This document shows positions 11,968 to 23,698 of a stretch of 64,000 nt of DNA, piece by piece. The stretch covers positions 174,001 to 238,000 of the forward strand of contig JAOTON010001532.1 in the NCBI GenBank assembly GCA_034440635.1, in the 5' to 3' direction. Both the position numbers and the translations under genes were made by a program. Numbering within the stretch: position 1 is the stretch's first letter; every line of letters begins with the position of its first letter. Origin of the DNA: Lepas anatifera (Eukaryota; Arthropoda; Thecostraca; Lepadidae). Under the pieces are notes generated by a model. The model saw only the letters and a list, made by a program, of their open reading frames with translations. It searched no databases and was not told the DNA's origin.

Positions 11968-12289
11968 CTGACTGCATCACGAGTACACCGCGCTAAGATC
12001 GAAGGCAGTGGAAAATATACTTTCGTCGCAGTATGTACATTGAGTAAAAAACCGAGTTTGCACACAATATCCTCCCGAATGCCTATACTTGTGCGGATGG
12101 TTTATTCGCCTTTGAAAGACTTGGTTCGATTTCTTCTTTTCGCCAACAACCCGTGGCCTCTCTTTACAGTGCTTTTCAAAATTGCACATTGTTTCGAGAC
12201 CATGAAAAAGAATAGTTGCTATCAGCTACCAAAAACCAGGGCAGAAAATTAGTTGTTTTGCAGATACCAAAGATGGTGCTGAACAAATC

Positions 12290-13341
12290 TTGAATCATGT
12301 ATGTACGTCCAGCCATTTCTTCTGCCCAACATGGTTTTGTTACCAAAAGGTCTTGCGTGACCAACTTGGCCAGTGTTTTGAAAATAGGACGGGCTCAATT
12401 TCTTCGAGCACTCAGACAGATTGCATTTATACGGATTATTCGGCTGCATTCCAAAGTGTTAACCACGCCCTCCTTGTTCATAAACTAAAAAATTCGTATC
12501 ATCTATCTGGTCTGGCTCTGAAACTACTGAACTCATATCTGTATGACAGACAGCAACGTACTATTGCTAGTGGTAAATGCTCTCAGTGGTCGCATGTTAA
12601 GTCTGGCACACCGGAAGGTGGGCTGTTGTCTCCCCTCTTGTTCGCCTTATCCATTAACGGTCTTCCTTCAAATATAAAGTCGCATTGTTCAATGTTTGCA
12701 GATGATGTCAAAATATTCAGAACGATAACCTCTCTAAACGATTCGGCGCTCTTGCAAGAGGACCTCTGCAGACTTTGCACTTGGTCTCAAACCTGGAAAT
12801 TACGCCTAAAGCCTTCAAAATGTAAATCATTTTGGATGACCCTCAAGAAAATTGCCCTGCGAACCACACAGCTCTGGAACATGTCAATTCAATTCGGGAC
12901 CTAGATGTCATTCTTGACGAAAAATTAACATTTGGCCCCCACATCGACAATACAGTAAAAAAGCAAACAGGGCCCTAGGCGTTTTATTTCGATCCTTCCA
13001 AAAACTTAGAACGAGAGGACACTTCAGCCCGTCTTCCGTGCCAACTTCCTACTACGCGCATGTGCGCTCGGTACTTGAATATGTATGTGTTGTCTGGGCA
13101 GGTGCAGCCAGGCTAACTTAGACTGGAGAGAGTATAACATGAATTTTTGATTTCGCTCAACCATCACTTTCCACATCGGGCTGCGTCCCACACCCTATCA
13201 TATTCTGACCTTCAATATTATCACATATCATCTTTAAAATCTCGTAGAACTTATTATGATCTTATGTTCTTGAGAAACCTTTATCGCGGACGCATTGACT
13301 TATGCTTTTTAGTCAGCTTATTTTCACTGTCCACTTCATTA
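12290..13341 (+). mobile_element. LINE 2: Jockey-like reverse transcriptase fragment
   Basis: 12290-12904 encodes a reverse-transcriptase core: IYTDYSAAFQSVNHALL, then SGTPEGGLLSPLLF and the FADD catalytic motif, then LKLRLKPSKC-like thumb residues. Later blocks are in other frames: YYAHVRSVLEYVCVVWAG near 13045-13105 and SSLKSRRTYYDLMFLRNLYR near 13227-13290. Frameshifts and missing 5' sequence show it is dead. It is the same type as LINE 3 (43170-45790), which has IYTDYS-like VYTDYSLAFTSVNH. It stops near a TTAA at 13340-13343, where an element end begins. Confidence 0.82.
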
Positions 13342-13343
13342 AC

Positions 13344-13480
13344 ACGCACCCCGCTGGGGTCCCTTGCATGATGTGCTCCGCTGAGGGGGCGTTTTTCGCC
13401 CCCCTCCGTATCTCGTTCCCCACGAAAGCTAAAGGCAAAATTACGGGCGGCGTTCGAAAGCTCTTAACAAGACAAAGATA
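13344..13480 (+). mobile_element. TTAA-type element end abutting LINE 2
   Basis: Directly after TTAA the sequence runs CACGCACCCCGCTGGGG, a GC-rich stem with CGCCCCCCTCC, and then GTTCGAAAGCTCTT. This parallels the end of the element at 43457-44647 read from its 44647 side. The LINE 2 frame breaks at this TTAA. No second end was found, so the far side is lost or diverged. Confidence 0.5.
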
Positions 13481-14037
13481 ATTTATACGGATAATTTTTA
13501 TGTAAGGCCAATATTGAGGTCAGCATAGGTCAAAGAATGCTCCATAGGCTCCATGTTATTTGGAACCACCAATAAATGCTACGTTAGGACATGAAACAGA
13601 GCATATCCAAGCGCCAAACCGGCCCCAGAATTTCAATGGCTGAAGGGAAACAGCGGTTTGCCACTGGAACTTGTAAATGCAGGGCACATGCTGCCACAGT
13701 AAAAGTGGTATAATTCAACTTATTTCACTTTTATAGGCTCAGGAACAACTTTTACTGGGTCTAATGCAAAAAAGTACAGCAGAGAAGAGAAGAATAAATG
13801 TTTATTGAGGTCACCATAAGGCATAGCTTTTCAGGCCTCAATCACAACCACACATAGAGGGAGTAGGCACCTTCGCCAATTAAAAAAGGCACTGTAGTGT
13901 GTAAAGGAACCAAAATATGTGCTTTAAACCCGACAAAAGCGACAGTTATACAAACACTCGTTTTAGGACACTGCAATGCAGCCACATCAGTAAAACCATG
14001 GAAAAAAGATACCTGGAACGGAAGCCTGGTTGATTTC
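13481..14037. other. Anonymous sequence upstream of copy B
   Basis: Nothing recognisable was found. Its counterpart beside copy A would lie to the left of the window, so part of it may belong to the duplicated unit. Confidence 0.35.
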
Positions 14038-17000
14038 TGGGATGCTTTTGTGGGGCTCATTAAAAAAATTGGGTAAATAGCCAAGGACATTAAAATATAG
14101 ACGGCAGTAGAATATTCAAAAAAACAGGTCTTTGTTCGTGCCTTACTTCAACCGAGAGGAAACAGCTACTACTGAGGTATTATTTATCCAATATAAACCT
14201 AAATAATGGCATAATAGCCATAAAATCTGAATGCGAAATCAGCGTCAGCCCGGATTCGAACCCGGAACACTAGGATTGCTAGACAAGCATGCTGCCAACT
14301 GCGCTATTGAGCGACGAAATTACCATTATAAAGATGAAAAGTGCCGCGCGCCGGATCCGAACCCTGTACCTTTGCGTTACTAGGCCAGCGCTTAACACAC
14401 TGCGCCATTGCGGCGCCGAGCCGTGCGCGCTTAAAACATGTAATAATACAAGTTGAGCTGCAGTATTAGATTCTGATTTCTCCCGCGCTTTGCTCTGAGA
14501 TTTTAGATATTTCATGCCTAAAATGTATTTTAGCGGACGCAGCACAGATTGGGCTTTCCGAAATGCATGGTCGTTTTCCTGTGCAAGCCACGGTTTATAA
14601 GTTATGACGCATCAAAGTCATCGGCTACCACATCTCCCATAGACTTTACATTAGTCCTTACCGAGGTTTACTTACCGAAGGATTTTTCCATGTCCTAGAT
14701 TGGCACCCAAAAGCGGGGTGGGTTTGTATTCAGGTCTCCATTCCAGGTATCTCTATTCCATGGTAACACTCAATTTCATCTAAGAATTAAAGCTCCCGGG
14801 GTGAGGAGAGTCTACTAGTCGAAAATTCGGGCAAATGGTAGAGACAAAGCTGATGGAGTAAGTAACGGGATTCAGAGGTCCCCACGGGCCTGCCTAATTT
14901 TCTTAGCAAAGCGGGACATTCTCATTCTCAGTACTAACATGCACTCTTTTTGCTGATGTCCAGTGATGCTCATAAGAAGCGTGTATAGATCCAAACAACA
15001 CATATGATCCTCCTTTTTGAAAGTGCGTAACTGACGTAACTCTCCGTACCACTCGCTTCTCGCAGCCATCCCTCCAACTACGAGGTCGTGCCAACACATT
15101 TAAGCGTTTCCCTTCGTTCATCCTATCCTAAAGTTCTTGACGTCACAGTGTCGCGTTGCACTTTTGTTTTGCCACTGTACGGGACTGCATAAAGTGGGAG
15201 AGAGGATGGAGGGACAGCTATCTCACACTTCTGGGAGTATGAAACGTGGTCCAGACTGTATTGTGTACCTGGAAACCTGGAACTGGATATCGGCGTCGAC
15301 CAAGTGTTGCAGCCTTATCGATAGAAAATGTATTCAGCTGTCTCCTGTTTAAGTTTAGGCAAACTTTATTCTTATTCTCCGCCTTATTATCTTTGAAACA
15401 TCTTTTGTTCTATAGGTCGCTTTCTAAAGAGCTTCATTAATCGCGTAAGATGTGGGATGAATCCACCATTTCTCTAGTTTGTTCCATGCTGTGGAATATT
15501 GTAGGCCAATCCAGCCGGTTGGTCTTTTGCAGCGCTGGCCTCGGACGTATCCTCCAGAGATCCTGCGGAGACACAGATGCCCGCCTGGCAGAGTCCAGGT
15601 TCGATGCAGTCGCTGTTTTGGTTGCAGAACTGGCCAAGTCGGGACTTTCCCGGCATTATGAAATACATTTCAGCTGCGTTAACTTTAAAAGTCGCCACGC
15701 TTCCCACTTCATTGTAGAGTACACACTGTCCTCTTCCGTTGAATGCGAAACTGGCGCAATCCGGGTAGCTGTAGCAGTAGCCACAGCAGAGACAGGTACC
15801 TCCAGCGCCAAAATCTTTGTTGGTCGGAATTACCCTCACCCCCTTTGTGGGTGTCTTTACGTATCCATGGTGATATTTTTCATGCTTCAAGCAGCCCGTG
15901 GACGGCTGCATCAACAGCAGCAGTGTCCAAAAGGAGATAGAGCCAAAAACAATTCTCAGCGTCTTCATGTTTGTTCCTTCTCACAGCGTTCAGCTAAGAA
16001 CAATAAGCTCGGGCTTAGACCAATATTGAAGTTTAGACAACGTTAGATTCCAAAGAGAGGTAAAAGATTAATTCAATTATGCATGTGATAGCACTTACGC
16101 TGAAAGTTAGCGCTGCTGCAGGACACGGAGTGTTGGTCCTCCTTCTATCGCGCCTGCTTGCTTTTTGACAGTTCCGGTGTTATGCCTAGTTGTTGTTTGG
16201 GGTTTCGGCGTGACGCCGGACACCAGTCAATGGCGGATCTAGGACTTTGCCGATGGAGTGTGGGGAGAGGACAAAACCCCGGGGAGTGACTTACCACCTG
16301 AAGGCATCCGGGGTTCACCTGCCATACTCAATGTTTTATTTCTTTTGGGTGGGAGGGGGTTAGTGAGTGTTCTAAAGGTATAGCTGGGAAGTGGGGATGC
16401 AGAAAGAAGAAAATTATTGGTAGGCTGAGTGACCACTTCTTTCACGAATCCCATCTCCTTTTTCTAGATCCGTCCCTTTTACTATTTGGATATTGCCAAG
16501 AAACAGTACAGCAAGGCTTTCGATAAGAACTACCTTCCACAAGGATTTTCTGTCATGTCATAGAACTATTAAGTACATTTCGCTTGGGTATAGCACCACA
16601 ATTACTCGGACCACGCACTTGACGTAATTAAAGTCCAAAAGTTTTGCAACATTTTGCAAGCCTTTCATGCAACGTTGATAAGAACCTCGTTTACAGCCTG
16701 CCACCAGAGGTGAAAATCTGCCAACTCGCCAAAACTATGGCGGAAAAATAGATCCGGTCGGTGACGAAAAGCGAAAGATTGTACTCACTTCAGTGTGGAA
16801 ATTCACACTCAGTCTGCCAATGCTTTATTTACAACCTGGAAGGACCCAAAGGGCCGGGAAACTAGTTCCCTTTTCGGTGCCAAACTTCAAAATGTTTGGT
16901 CACACATGTTTGGTTTGTAATTCCTTTGGTGACACTCGGCCACATTTTCCTACCTCTGCCGGCCATAGTCTGCGCTCTATTGGCACTCACGACCGCCCAG

Positions 17001-17246
17001 GGGTCCAACTCGGACCCCTGGCCTCCTGCAACCTCAGGTCTCAATAGTGATGTGGAAAATCGAAATGGCGCTGAAACCACTCAACCGGCTTCTGCTCCAG
17101 TGCACAGTGCAATGTCCGGCGGCTCTGGTGGTAGAGCGTTGGACTCTGGCCCGCTCACAAAACCGTGCAGTGGCAGTGTGCCGGTGAAAGTTTGGGATCG
17201 ATTCCCCTGAGACGCTCTGGCGCTCAATATTTACCCCACATAGGTC
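14038..17246 (+). repeat. Tandem duplication copy B, high-identity block
   Basis: This is the second copy of 1-3213, beginning at TGGGATGCTTTTGTGGGGCT. It carries the same tRNA-like heads (14240-14421), the same minus-strand gene (15474-15968) and the same SINE (from 17118). About 300 bp just upstream of the gene's ATG are identical to copy A by eye, including the leader intron. No additional gene is seen. Confidence 0.93.
15474..15968 (-). CDS. Small secreted cysteine-rich protein, PAN/apple-like, copy B
   Basis: This is a complete 164-residue frame, paralogous to 1441-1935, with the same signal peptide, PAN/apple-like cysteine block and EB-like C-terminal cysteine module. All cysteines are conserved between the copies. 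The 11 amino-acid changes fall in three places: KRF to KGV near residue 42, NRRRQ to NGRGQ near residue 75, and the stretch from residue 125 to the C terminus (for example GFCPAG to GLCQAG). The likely leader intron is 15994-16098 (donor GTAAGT, acceptor TTCTTAG on the minus strand). By my count 12 of 15 base differences in the coding region change the protein, while the adjoining 300 bp upstream are identical. The role is unknown; it is probably extracellular. Confidence 0.75.
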   Translation of the reverse strand: MKTLRIVFGSISFWTLLLLMQPSTGCLKHEKYHHGYVKTPTKGVRVIPTNKDFGAGGTCLCCGYCYSYPDCASFAFNGRGQCVLYNEVGSVATFKVNAAEMYFIMPGKSRLGQFCNQNSDCIEPGLCQAGICVSAGSLEDTSEASAAKDQPAGLAYNIPQHGTN

Positions 17247-17352
17247 AGCTGACACCTGACTGTTGAAAGGGTGACCTTAGCTGGGCGACCGTTCCTGTGC
17301 TTTGTGGGACATTTAACTTAGGCTTTCAAACAAACCCGTCATTGTGGGAGTT
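17118..17352 (+). repeat. tRNA-derived SINE, TGGTGGTAGAGCG head, copy B
   Basis: This is the counterpart of 3085-3320. The head is nearly identical between copies, but the tail from about 17247 differs markedly (CAGCTGACACCTGACTG against TGGCTGGCAACGGACTG in copy A) before a conserved stretch returns. The change of divergence therefore lies within the SINE. Confidence 0.6.
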
Positions 17353-18425
17353 GCTTGTACGGGTGGTGAGGTCGGATCCGACAGTTTAGTAAGGCTTCGA
17401 TCCCAAGACGAATTTGAATCAAAATTAGAGCAATGCTTATTCGAAAAGTCCGAAAGATACCCGTTGGGCTGCAATGGAGCAAAAATGGTTCAAATTTAGG
17501 CCGATTTAGAAAATGCCTTATTTAATTTCCTTTCATTTCTTTGGTGCCTTGTTGAAAAGCTGAGCACCCTATTACCAGACAAAGTCAATTCCTAAAAAAC
17601 CTCAAGAGAACAACCAAAAGTGATGGTCATAAAGCTGAAACATATTTTACCATATACGAAAGCTATACAGTCATATGGTTCTAATTCTATGATAAATATA
17701 AATATGCAAATACACCGCTGTAGTTATAAACACCTGTCGGTTATCACTCACCTATCTCGTCACATAATATTTGAAATTCTCCAGTGCTTGGTGAAACATT
17801 TCTTATCCTGGGCTTTTACGTAAAAACTCATTTACAACTCGTCGGACTTCCAAACAGACTATCCTTAACGATATTCATCCGAGGAAAAGGAATGTTTCAA
17901 AGGAGCCACATAACTCGTAACCTTTGAACCTAGTAAAGAGCCACGAATACCCTGATGCGTTTCTATTGACCCAAGGAGTCAAACTACATGCGACACGACC
18001 TTGTTATTTTATGCGGCGGCCTTGCACTTCGGCCAATGTCGAATAAGGTCATTTCAAGGTGATTTGAACTATCATCTAAATTCTTAGATAATGTCGGTCA
18101 CCAAGAGCCAAAGCGTATTGACATTTTTTTATTTGATTAGGGCCTCTCCCAACAGGCACACTTGCCCAATTACAGGGAGTATTGGCGTGGTTGTTTAAGG
18201 ATCCTCTCCACCGGGTCAGATCGGACACGGAAGGCGGTTTCCCGCCGTGGGGATTGAACCCACCTTAATCCATGCTATCCCATCCGAAGACTGGCAACGA
18301 GAAGCCACTAGGCCACCCCGACCCCAGACATATCTTGCTTCATTCACAAGTTTTAATACACAAACGTATGAAAAAACCATGGCATTTGATCATCTCTGGT
18401 TGATAGCGAACCATTTGACATGTTT
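17247..18425 (+). repeat. Tandem duplication copy B, diverged block
   Basis: This aligns with 3214-3494 and 5538-6235 of copy A at roughly 75-80 percent by eye. It lacks the 2.0-kb hAT-type element of copy A but has a SINE of its own at 18125-18326. No coding sequence was seen. Confidence 0.8.
18125..18326 (-). repeat. tRNA-derived SINE, present only in copy B
   Basis: On the minus strand the element begins TCTGGGGTCGGGGTGG, has an A-box-like GTGGCCTAGTGG and a B-box-like GGTTCAATCCCC, and ends in an A-rich tail (plus-strand TTTTTTTATTTGATT). It is flanked by a short duplication, GACAT (18120-18124 and 18327-18331). The matching site in copy A, near 6119-6127, reads straight through without it. 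Confidence 0.85.
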
Positions 18426-18429
18426 GACG

Positions 18430-20211
18430 GTGAACGTGTCGGTATAGGAGATGGCTAGCGGTCTTTTTCGTTGAAATATTTTCCATCCAAATTAGGAAGA
18501 AATCAGATAATATTGTAACGGGGCAGTGTGGAGGCTAACAGTAGGCCCAAATCCGATGAATATTTGGCCCAGAGGGAATTATTTTTTGTCAGCAGGAGAT
18601 TGAGTGTTGACTGACCTCCTCCGTTTTTTGTTTTTATTTTGTTTTACGGCGGCGACACTAATGGCAGTCGGTGGCTCGACCAATCAGCAGTCCGGATTCT
18701 ACAAGAAAAGAACAGCCGGATATAGCCCCAGACTCGGCATCAGATCTGCTGACACACAAATGCTAACTAAATGTTAGCTAATACTAACTAAAACTAGAAC
18801 TAATGACTTTGGAGGCACTTGCCCGCTACTGTTACCGCTACATCAGTCAGAGCACCAGCTTCGCCTTCAGCCCATAGAGTAAGCTACGTCCCGCTACAGA
18901 AGCCAGAGCGCTAGCTTCGCCTACAACCTATGGAAGCTGTGTCCCGCCGCCAAATCGCGCAGGTAGCTAGACTCCACCATCGGACACAGCTTCAAACCGG
19001 AATACTGGGGCGTGGTGTGCAAGGTGCTGAGCATCTCGCTCTGCTAAACATACGAGTCCCAGAACGGGCATGCTGTGCCGTAAAACCAGCCACTCCCTAG
19101 CCCCAGTGTGACGCGGGCGGCAGCGCTCTGACGCAGGGCCAGCCCCGCGGCGCCGGCCTCGCGAATCCAGCGACATGTGTTTAGCTTCTGTGTTTGTAAA
19201 CCCACGCTGCGGTGTGGACGAATAATTTTACGCGCCACTCTTACACACTTCCTCCGGTCCTGGATCCCAGAACGGTTGGGGGACGCTTCGCGGGGGGAAG
19301 GGCGCGCAGACCAGTCAAGGTCATATGGAGTGACGATTCGGACACTGCAGCTTCTGGCGAAGGAAATCAAAGCAGTGGGAGGCATTTTCAGCAGGAACGT
19401 AACTCTGAGTAATTTTGGGGTGAAGGTGCATCTCTAAGGCAATGTTGTTCATATCTAACCGTTAGTCTCTATTTTTTTCGTAAAAACATGCTTGGAGGGA
19501 TACAAATAGAGACCCCAGGCCCAGGGGTATGATTCGGACTGCCGCGTCCAAATCCTAATCGCAATATCATTAGTAGCCAGTACCATAATTGCAACATTGA
19601 TGTTCAGCTGGACCATCGTCGAGACCGGCAAAAGCCAAGAAAGAATTGTATGAGATACATGAGGGTTTATGCATATAAGCTATAGCTTTAAACTAAACAA
19701 AGTCATGACAACAATTGGTCATTCGTAACGAATTGTAGGTAATCTTATCTCGATCCGTAGTGTAATACAAAGGGATCATGCCCCTCTCCTCATAGACCAA
19801 AAAAGGCTTAGTACCCAAATTGTTCGCCTATAAATGGACCCATGTATGGATTTGGGCACATAGGTATAGCCAAAGCAGCTGACGTGCCCTAAAACCCCAA
19901 TCATCATCATCATCTGTTAATGGAATTTAGGTACAAAAAACTGCAAAATTCATACCGAATCAAACGACATTATTTCCTAAGGTCCAAGAAAATATAAACT
20001 ACGAAGAGTGGGCGACAAAACAATGTTTTGCCCACCGCAGAGCTCGCAACACTCTCCATCTTCCTGCGTTAGGCAGTATTTTCCAGCCATGAAAGTGACC
20101 TCGCGGTCCTCTCTCGGCCAACGTTCGCACCCTCTGAATTTCGGGTCGGTCCCTTCGAAGTCGAGTTCTAGATTCCCCTGCGATTATTTGCAGCATGCCC
20201 GACTATTGATG
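18430..20211. other. Anonymous sequence
   Basis: No gene or element boundary was recognised. Small open frames near 18967-19437 on both strands are GC-rich overlaps with no recognisable domain. Confidence 0.35.
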
Positions 20212-20606
20212 TGTGGTATTGCCAACAGTGTTGTGGGAATGCCCTAGGAACCTAAAAAGATGATAAAACGGACGACAGTAAAAGCGCTAAAAGACTGGCA
20301 GCCTAAAACGCCAAAGTCCTGAAACTAAGACTTCTCAACTTTAAAAAGCCCAAAAAGGCTGCGTCAAGGCAAAGATAAGAAGAAAAAAGGCGTGGGATAA
20401 GGAAGACCGAAACGTTGCATTTACCTTATCCCACGCTTTTTCCTTATCTTTACCTTGACGTAGCCTTTTGGGCTTTTGAAGTTGAGACGTTTTAGTTTCT
20501 GGACTTTGGCGTTTTAGGCTGCCAGTCTTTTAGCGCTTTTACTGTCATCTGTATCATCTTTTTAGGGTCCTAGGTCATTCCCACAACACTCTGCGGTTTA
20601 TGGCAC
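20212..20606. repeat. Long foldback (inverted repeat with arms of about 190 bp)
   Basis: The left arm (about 20212-20402) and right arm (about 20424-20606) are reverse complements at roughly 85-90 percent, separated by about 21 bp around AAGACCGAAACGTTGCAT. Shared blocks include AGTAAAAGCGCTAAAAGACT and GGCAGCCTAAAACGCC. A transcript through it would form a hairpin close to 190 bp long. No flanking duplication was identified. Confidence 0.9.
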
Positions 20607-20830
20607 CCTATCTCCAGCATGCCTTCCGAGAACTTAGTATTTCCAAGATATGTCAAACTTTAACAAATCTAACCTTAAAGCTATCCATCGTCACCATCGT
20701 TTAAAGCCGACTGCGATGGTAATTTCCGCATGAGTGCTAAAAACCTACCTGACGTCAGATTTAAATCAACACTATCCGGGTAACGCCACGGTATCAGGTT
20801 AAAGTCACTAACATAAGATACAAGTTACCT

Positions 20831-20982
20831 TTTGGGGATGTGTGGCTCAGTGGTAAAGCTTTCTCATCCACAGATCCCAGGTTCAATGCCGGGTGGGTTC
20901 TCCGAATAAGTATGATCTGATCTCTAAAAGTGCTCCCAGCCGGGTTGAGCTGGCGACGCCGTATAGCCGATCAGTTGGTGTG
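20831..20982 (+). repeat. tRNA-derived SINE with shared 3' core
   Basis: The head has an A-box-like TGGCTCAGTGG and a B-box-like GGTTCAATGCC. The 3' core GAGCTGGCGACGCCGTATAG and CAGTTGGTG matches the core of the SINEs at 23500, 32811, 38299 and 39469 although the head differs. It runs into TTAA at 20983. Confidence 0.65.
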
Positions 20983-20986
20983 TTAA

Positions 20987-21105
20987 CACCCCATCGGGGT
21001 TTCCGAGCTACCTCCACCCCAGTAAGAGGGGGAGCTCAAATACCCCGCTCGATATCGGCTCATATGCAAAATAGCGAAACAAGAAACGCGAAATGTTGTG
21101 GATAG
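20987..21105 (+). mobile_element. TTAA-type element end inserted at the SINE tail
   Basis: After TTAA (20983-20986) the sequence CACCCCATCGGGGTTTCCGAG resembles the termini at 55737 and 44647. The second end was not found. 21106-23195 beyond it is anonymous, apart from a hAT-like terminus CAGGGGCGTAACCACC near 22987 that has no partner. Confidence 0.4.
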
Positions 21106-23195
21106 GCCATGAGAAATAATGAAGAAACTATATCGGTCATTTTTGGCTCAGATCAATATTGAGATCATCAAAGGTGACAAAAGGGTGACAGTTTCGAGAA
21201 CAATTTCTTGGCTCTAGCGTCTGAATATGTTAAGTTAGAATTATTTTTTTAGGCGCCATTTGCTTCTTATCGTTACAGTGAATCGAAGGGTATACTATGG
21301 CTATACTAGATCATACTAGATAAAAATGAGCTGGCCTAAGGTCAGTCCAATGTCACGATCTGACTTGACATAGTCAAAACGCTTTTCAATCAACGCGCAA
21401 TGCTAATCCAAACGTAATTGCGCCAAAATTAAGACTATGCCATCATTTTCTGCAAAGCAACTGATCCAAGTCCGAAAATCTGCTTAAGGAGTTCCAGATG
21501 ACCTACCAGAGGTTTCAGATCCACACTTGCGACACGACATTGAGGACTGACATAAGATACCAGCATTACAACAATAGGGGGTAGGGGGTATTCTAAACCG
21601 CCACCTCTATGGCAATAGCGTCGTTTTCGACCAATTTCTGTTTCTCAGTGCATTTCCAATAGAGAGTTCATGACCCGTACATGACTCCAGGTTACAGATA
21701 TACAAAAAAATCCGTAACCAAAACTTGTGGTGCTCGGTCGGCCCATTATGTGATAGGAATATCAGATTAATAGATTACACATGCTTTCAGTGATGTCACG
21801 TGAAATAGCTTTGGAGGTGACATCAGTGACCTGGCCTGGTTACTTTACCTAAGAGGACCCAAACTTACAATAAAAAACTGCGGAATCGATCAAGCATAAG
21901 GTGTTCCAGGTAAGACGGCGTTTTGCGCCACCGTTGTCTGGTGCTGTCGAAAAACCTTGAGAGGGTGTCCAAATAGCCCCACCGGGGCAGGCCTGAGACC
22001 CGTCTACAGTGTTTCCGAAGCTAACTTGGGTCGCACGGCCCGCTCACTCGGGAGATTCTTATGACCAGTGATTGACAAAATTACTGTCCAAACTGCTTAT
22101 TCACCTGCCCAGATATGAGCAATCGGAATCACTTGAAATCATTTTCTTGTGAAGGCCTGGCCCAGCATATCCAATTTATGTCACTTAAAACTCAAAATGA
22201 TGCTTGAGGCAAGTTTGTGCCAAGAGCAGCACACACATGGGTGATGCCATTTTAGACCACTGACTATGTACAGCTCTCACGAATCACTGGTAGGCTGTTC
22301 AGAAAGGTGGTTTCGAGGATGCGAACGGACATCCCCTGCGAAAAACCATTTGCGAGCCATGCGATTGTTTTGCCATGTATTTGAATAGCCGTGAAGTTCA
22401 ATTTTCGGCATGTAAAAACACTGTAAACGAGTATTCATTGTTCTCCACCAATTATTTATAGACATGACTTGTTTGCCCTGTTTTTGTGTCTTGTATCACT
22501 TCATGGCTAACCCAAGCTGTAAATGAGGGAACAAAAACACTTTTTTCGAACAATTTACTGCAGGGGCAGCTTCAGAAAGTCTAAAAATGGGGAAAATTGG
22601 CAGACCAGTCGTTATTTGCGAAGAGAAAGTTGCCCCGAACCTACTTTCCTGAAAAGACCTTGGAAAAAAGCAAAATGGTGGTTGGAAACATGGTAATATA
22701 AGAATATAAGCCATTACACAGCCTTCAAATCCAGTGGGTTTAGTACCAGAGGTGTGACGGACATATCTGTCGCTCACAGCTGGTCAACATACTTTATAGA
22801 AATGCCCCCGCGGTCACCCAGGGAACGATTAGAATTTTCATCCCAACGCCAATTTATGCAGAATCAACAATTAGGAAAAGCGTTCAAGTTTACACAAGAA
22901 AAAGATCAGCTGGAAATGGCTGATTTGGCCCCTTGTTATGCCACAATAGGGTCAATGCGTGAAAACAGCATGCATTGGTTATGTCCAGGGGCGTAACCAC
23001 CGATTTTTTCCTACTGGTGCTGAGACTGAGGGGTGCCTTTTCCACTGGAACGGGGCACTGGCTCAGGGGCCCACCACGTACGGCAATAAGCTGGAATTTA
23101 CGTTAACCGATGGGTTAAAATCAACATACCAACTTTATGCTTGTAATTAAACGTTACTCTCAACCGATCAGTGCTTCGTTGCATCAGTCTCAATA
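21106..23195. other. Anonymous sequence
   Basis: No convincing gene or repeat was found. CAGGGGCGTAACCACC at about 22987 looks like a lone hAT-type terminus. Confidence 0.35.
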
Positions 23196-23203
23196 GTGGC
23201 GGC

Positions 23204-23458
23204 CATAGGCGGAGCCAGTATTGCCAATCTGGGCGGGAGGGGGAGGTGGGGTGGGGACACCTTCCCGAGGGCGCCACTTCCGGCCGGTAAAACATATCAG
23301 GTGGGTGCCAAATCCTATCTATGGGCGTCGATTTTCGCATCCTGATGGGGAGGGGGGGCGCCATTGATCTTTCAAGGGCCCTTGCGACCATTTCGGGGGC
23401 TTCGAGGGTCGATCGGGGGAGCACCTGCCCCCCCCTTTGCCTCCTGGATTCGCCTATG
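23204..23458 (+). mobile_element. 255-bp hAT-type MITE
   Basis: Termini are CATAGGCGGAGCCAG and, reverse-complemented, CATAGGCGAATCCAGGAGG. The flanking 8-bp duplication is GTGGCGGC (23196-23203) against GTGGTGGC (23459-23466), one mismatch. Related copies lie at 56600-56850 (opposite orientation), near 57087-57345 and at 59834-60105; they share runs such as GATTTTCGCAT and CCATTTC. Confidence 0.85.
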
Positions 23459-23499
23459 GTGGTGGCTCTGGGTTTGAGAAAAAGTGTACACTCTGAGGC

Positions 23500-23685
23500 G
23501 GGGGCGCGGTAGTGGAGTGGTCAGCATAGCTGTCTGCCACGCAGCCGACCCGGGTTCAAGGCCCGGCGGCTTCCTGAACAAGGAGCAAGCTGGCTCCCGA
23601 GAAACCCTTCCAACAGGGAAAGAGTTGGCGACGCCATATGACCCTGGCAGTTGGTGCGTCGATAAGCCCCAAAAATTATTATTAT
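23500..23685 (+). repeat. tRNA-derived SINE with 13-bp target duplication
   Basis: The head carries TAGTGGAGTGGTCAGC (A box region) and GGTTCAAGGCC (B box). The body has AGGAGCAAGCTGGCTCCCGA and the shared core AGAGTTGGCGACGCCATATG. The tail is (ATT)n. The duplication TACACTCTGAGGC is exact at 23487-23499 and 23686-23698. The copy at 39469-39647 is the same family in reverse orientation. Confidence 0.93.
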
Positions 23686-23698
23686 TACACTCTGAGGC

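Noticed and set aside
10829..11980. 383-residue minus-strand open frame as a repeat-protein gene
   Set aside because: It lies wholly in the 29-bp minisatellite, uses three frames in rotation, and has no start context, splice sites or flanking domain.
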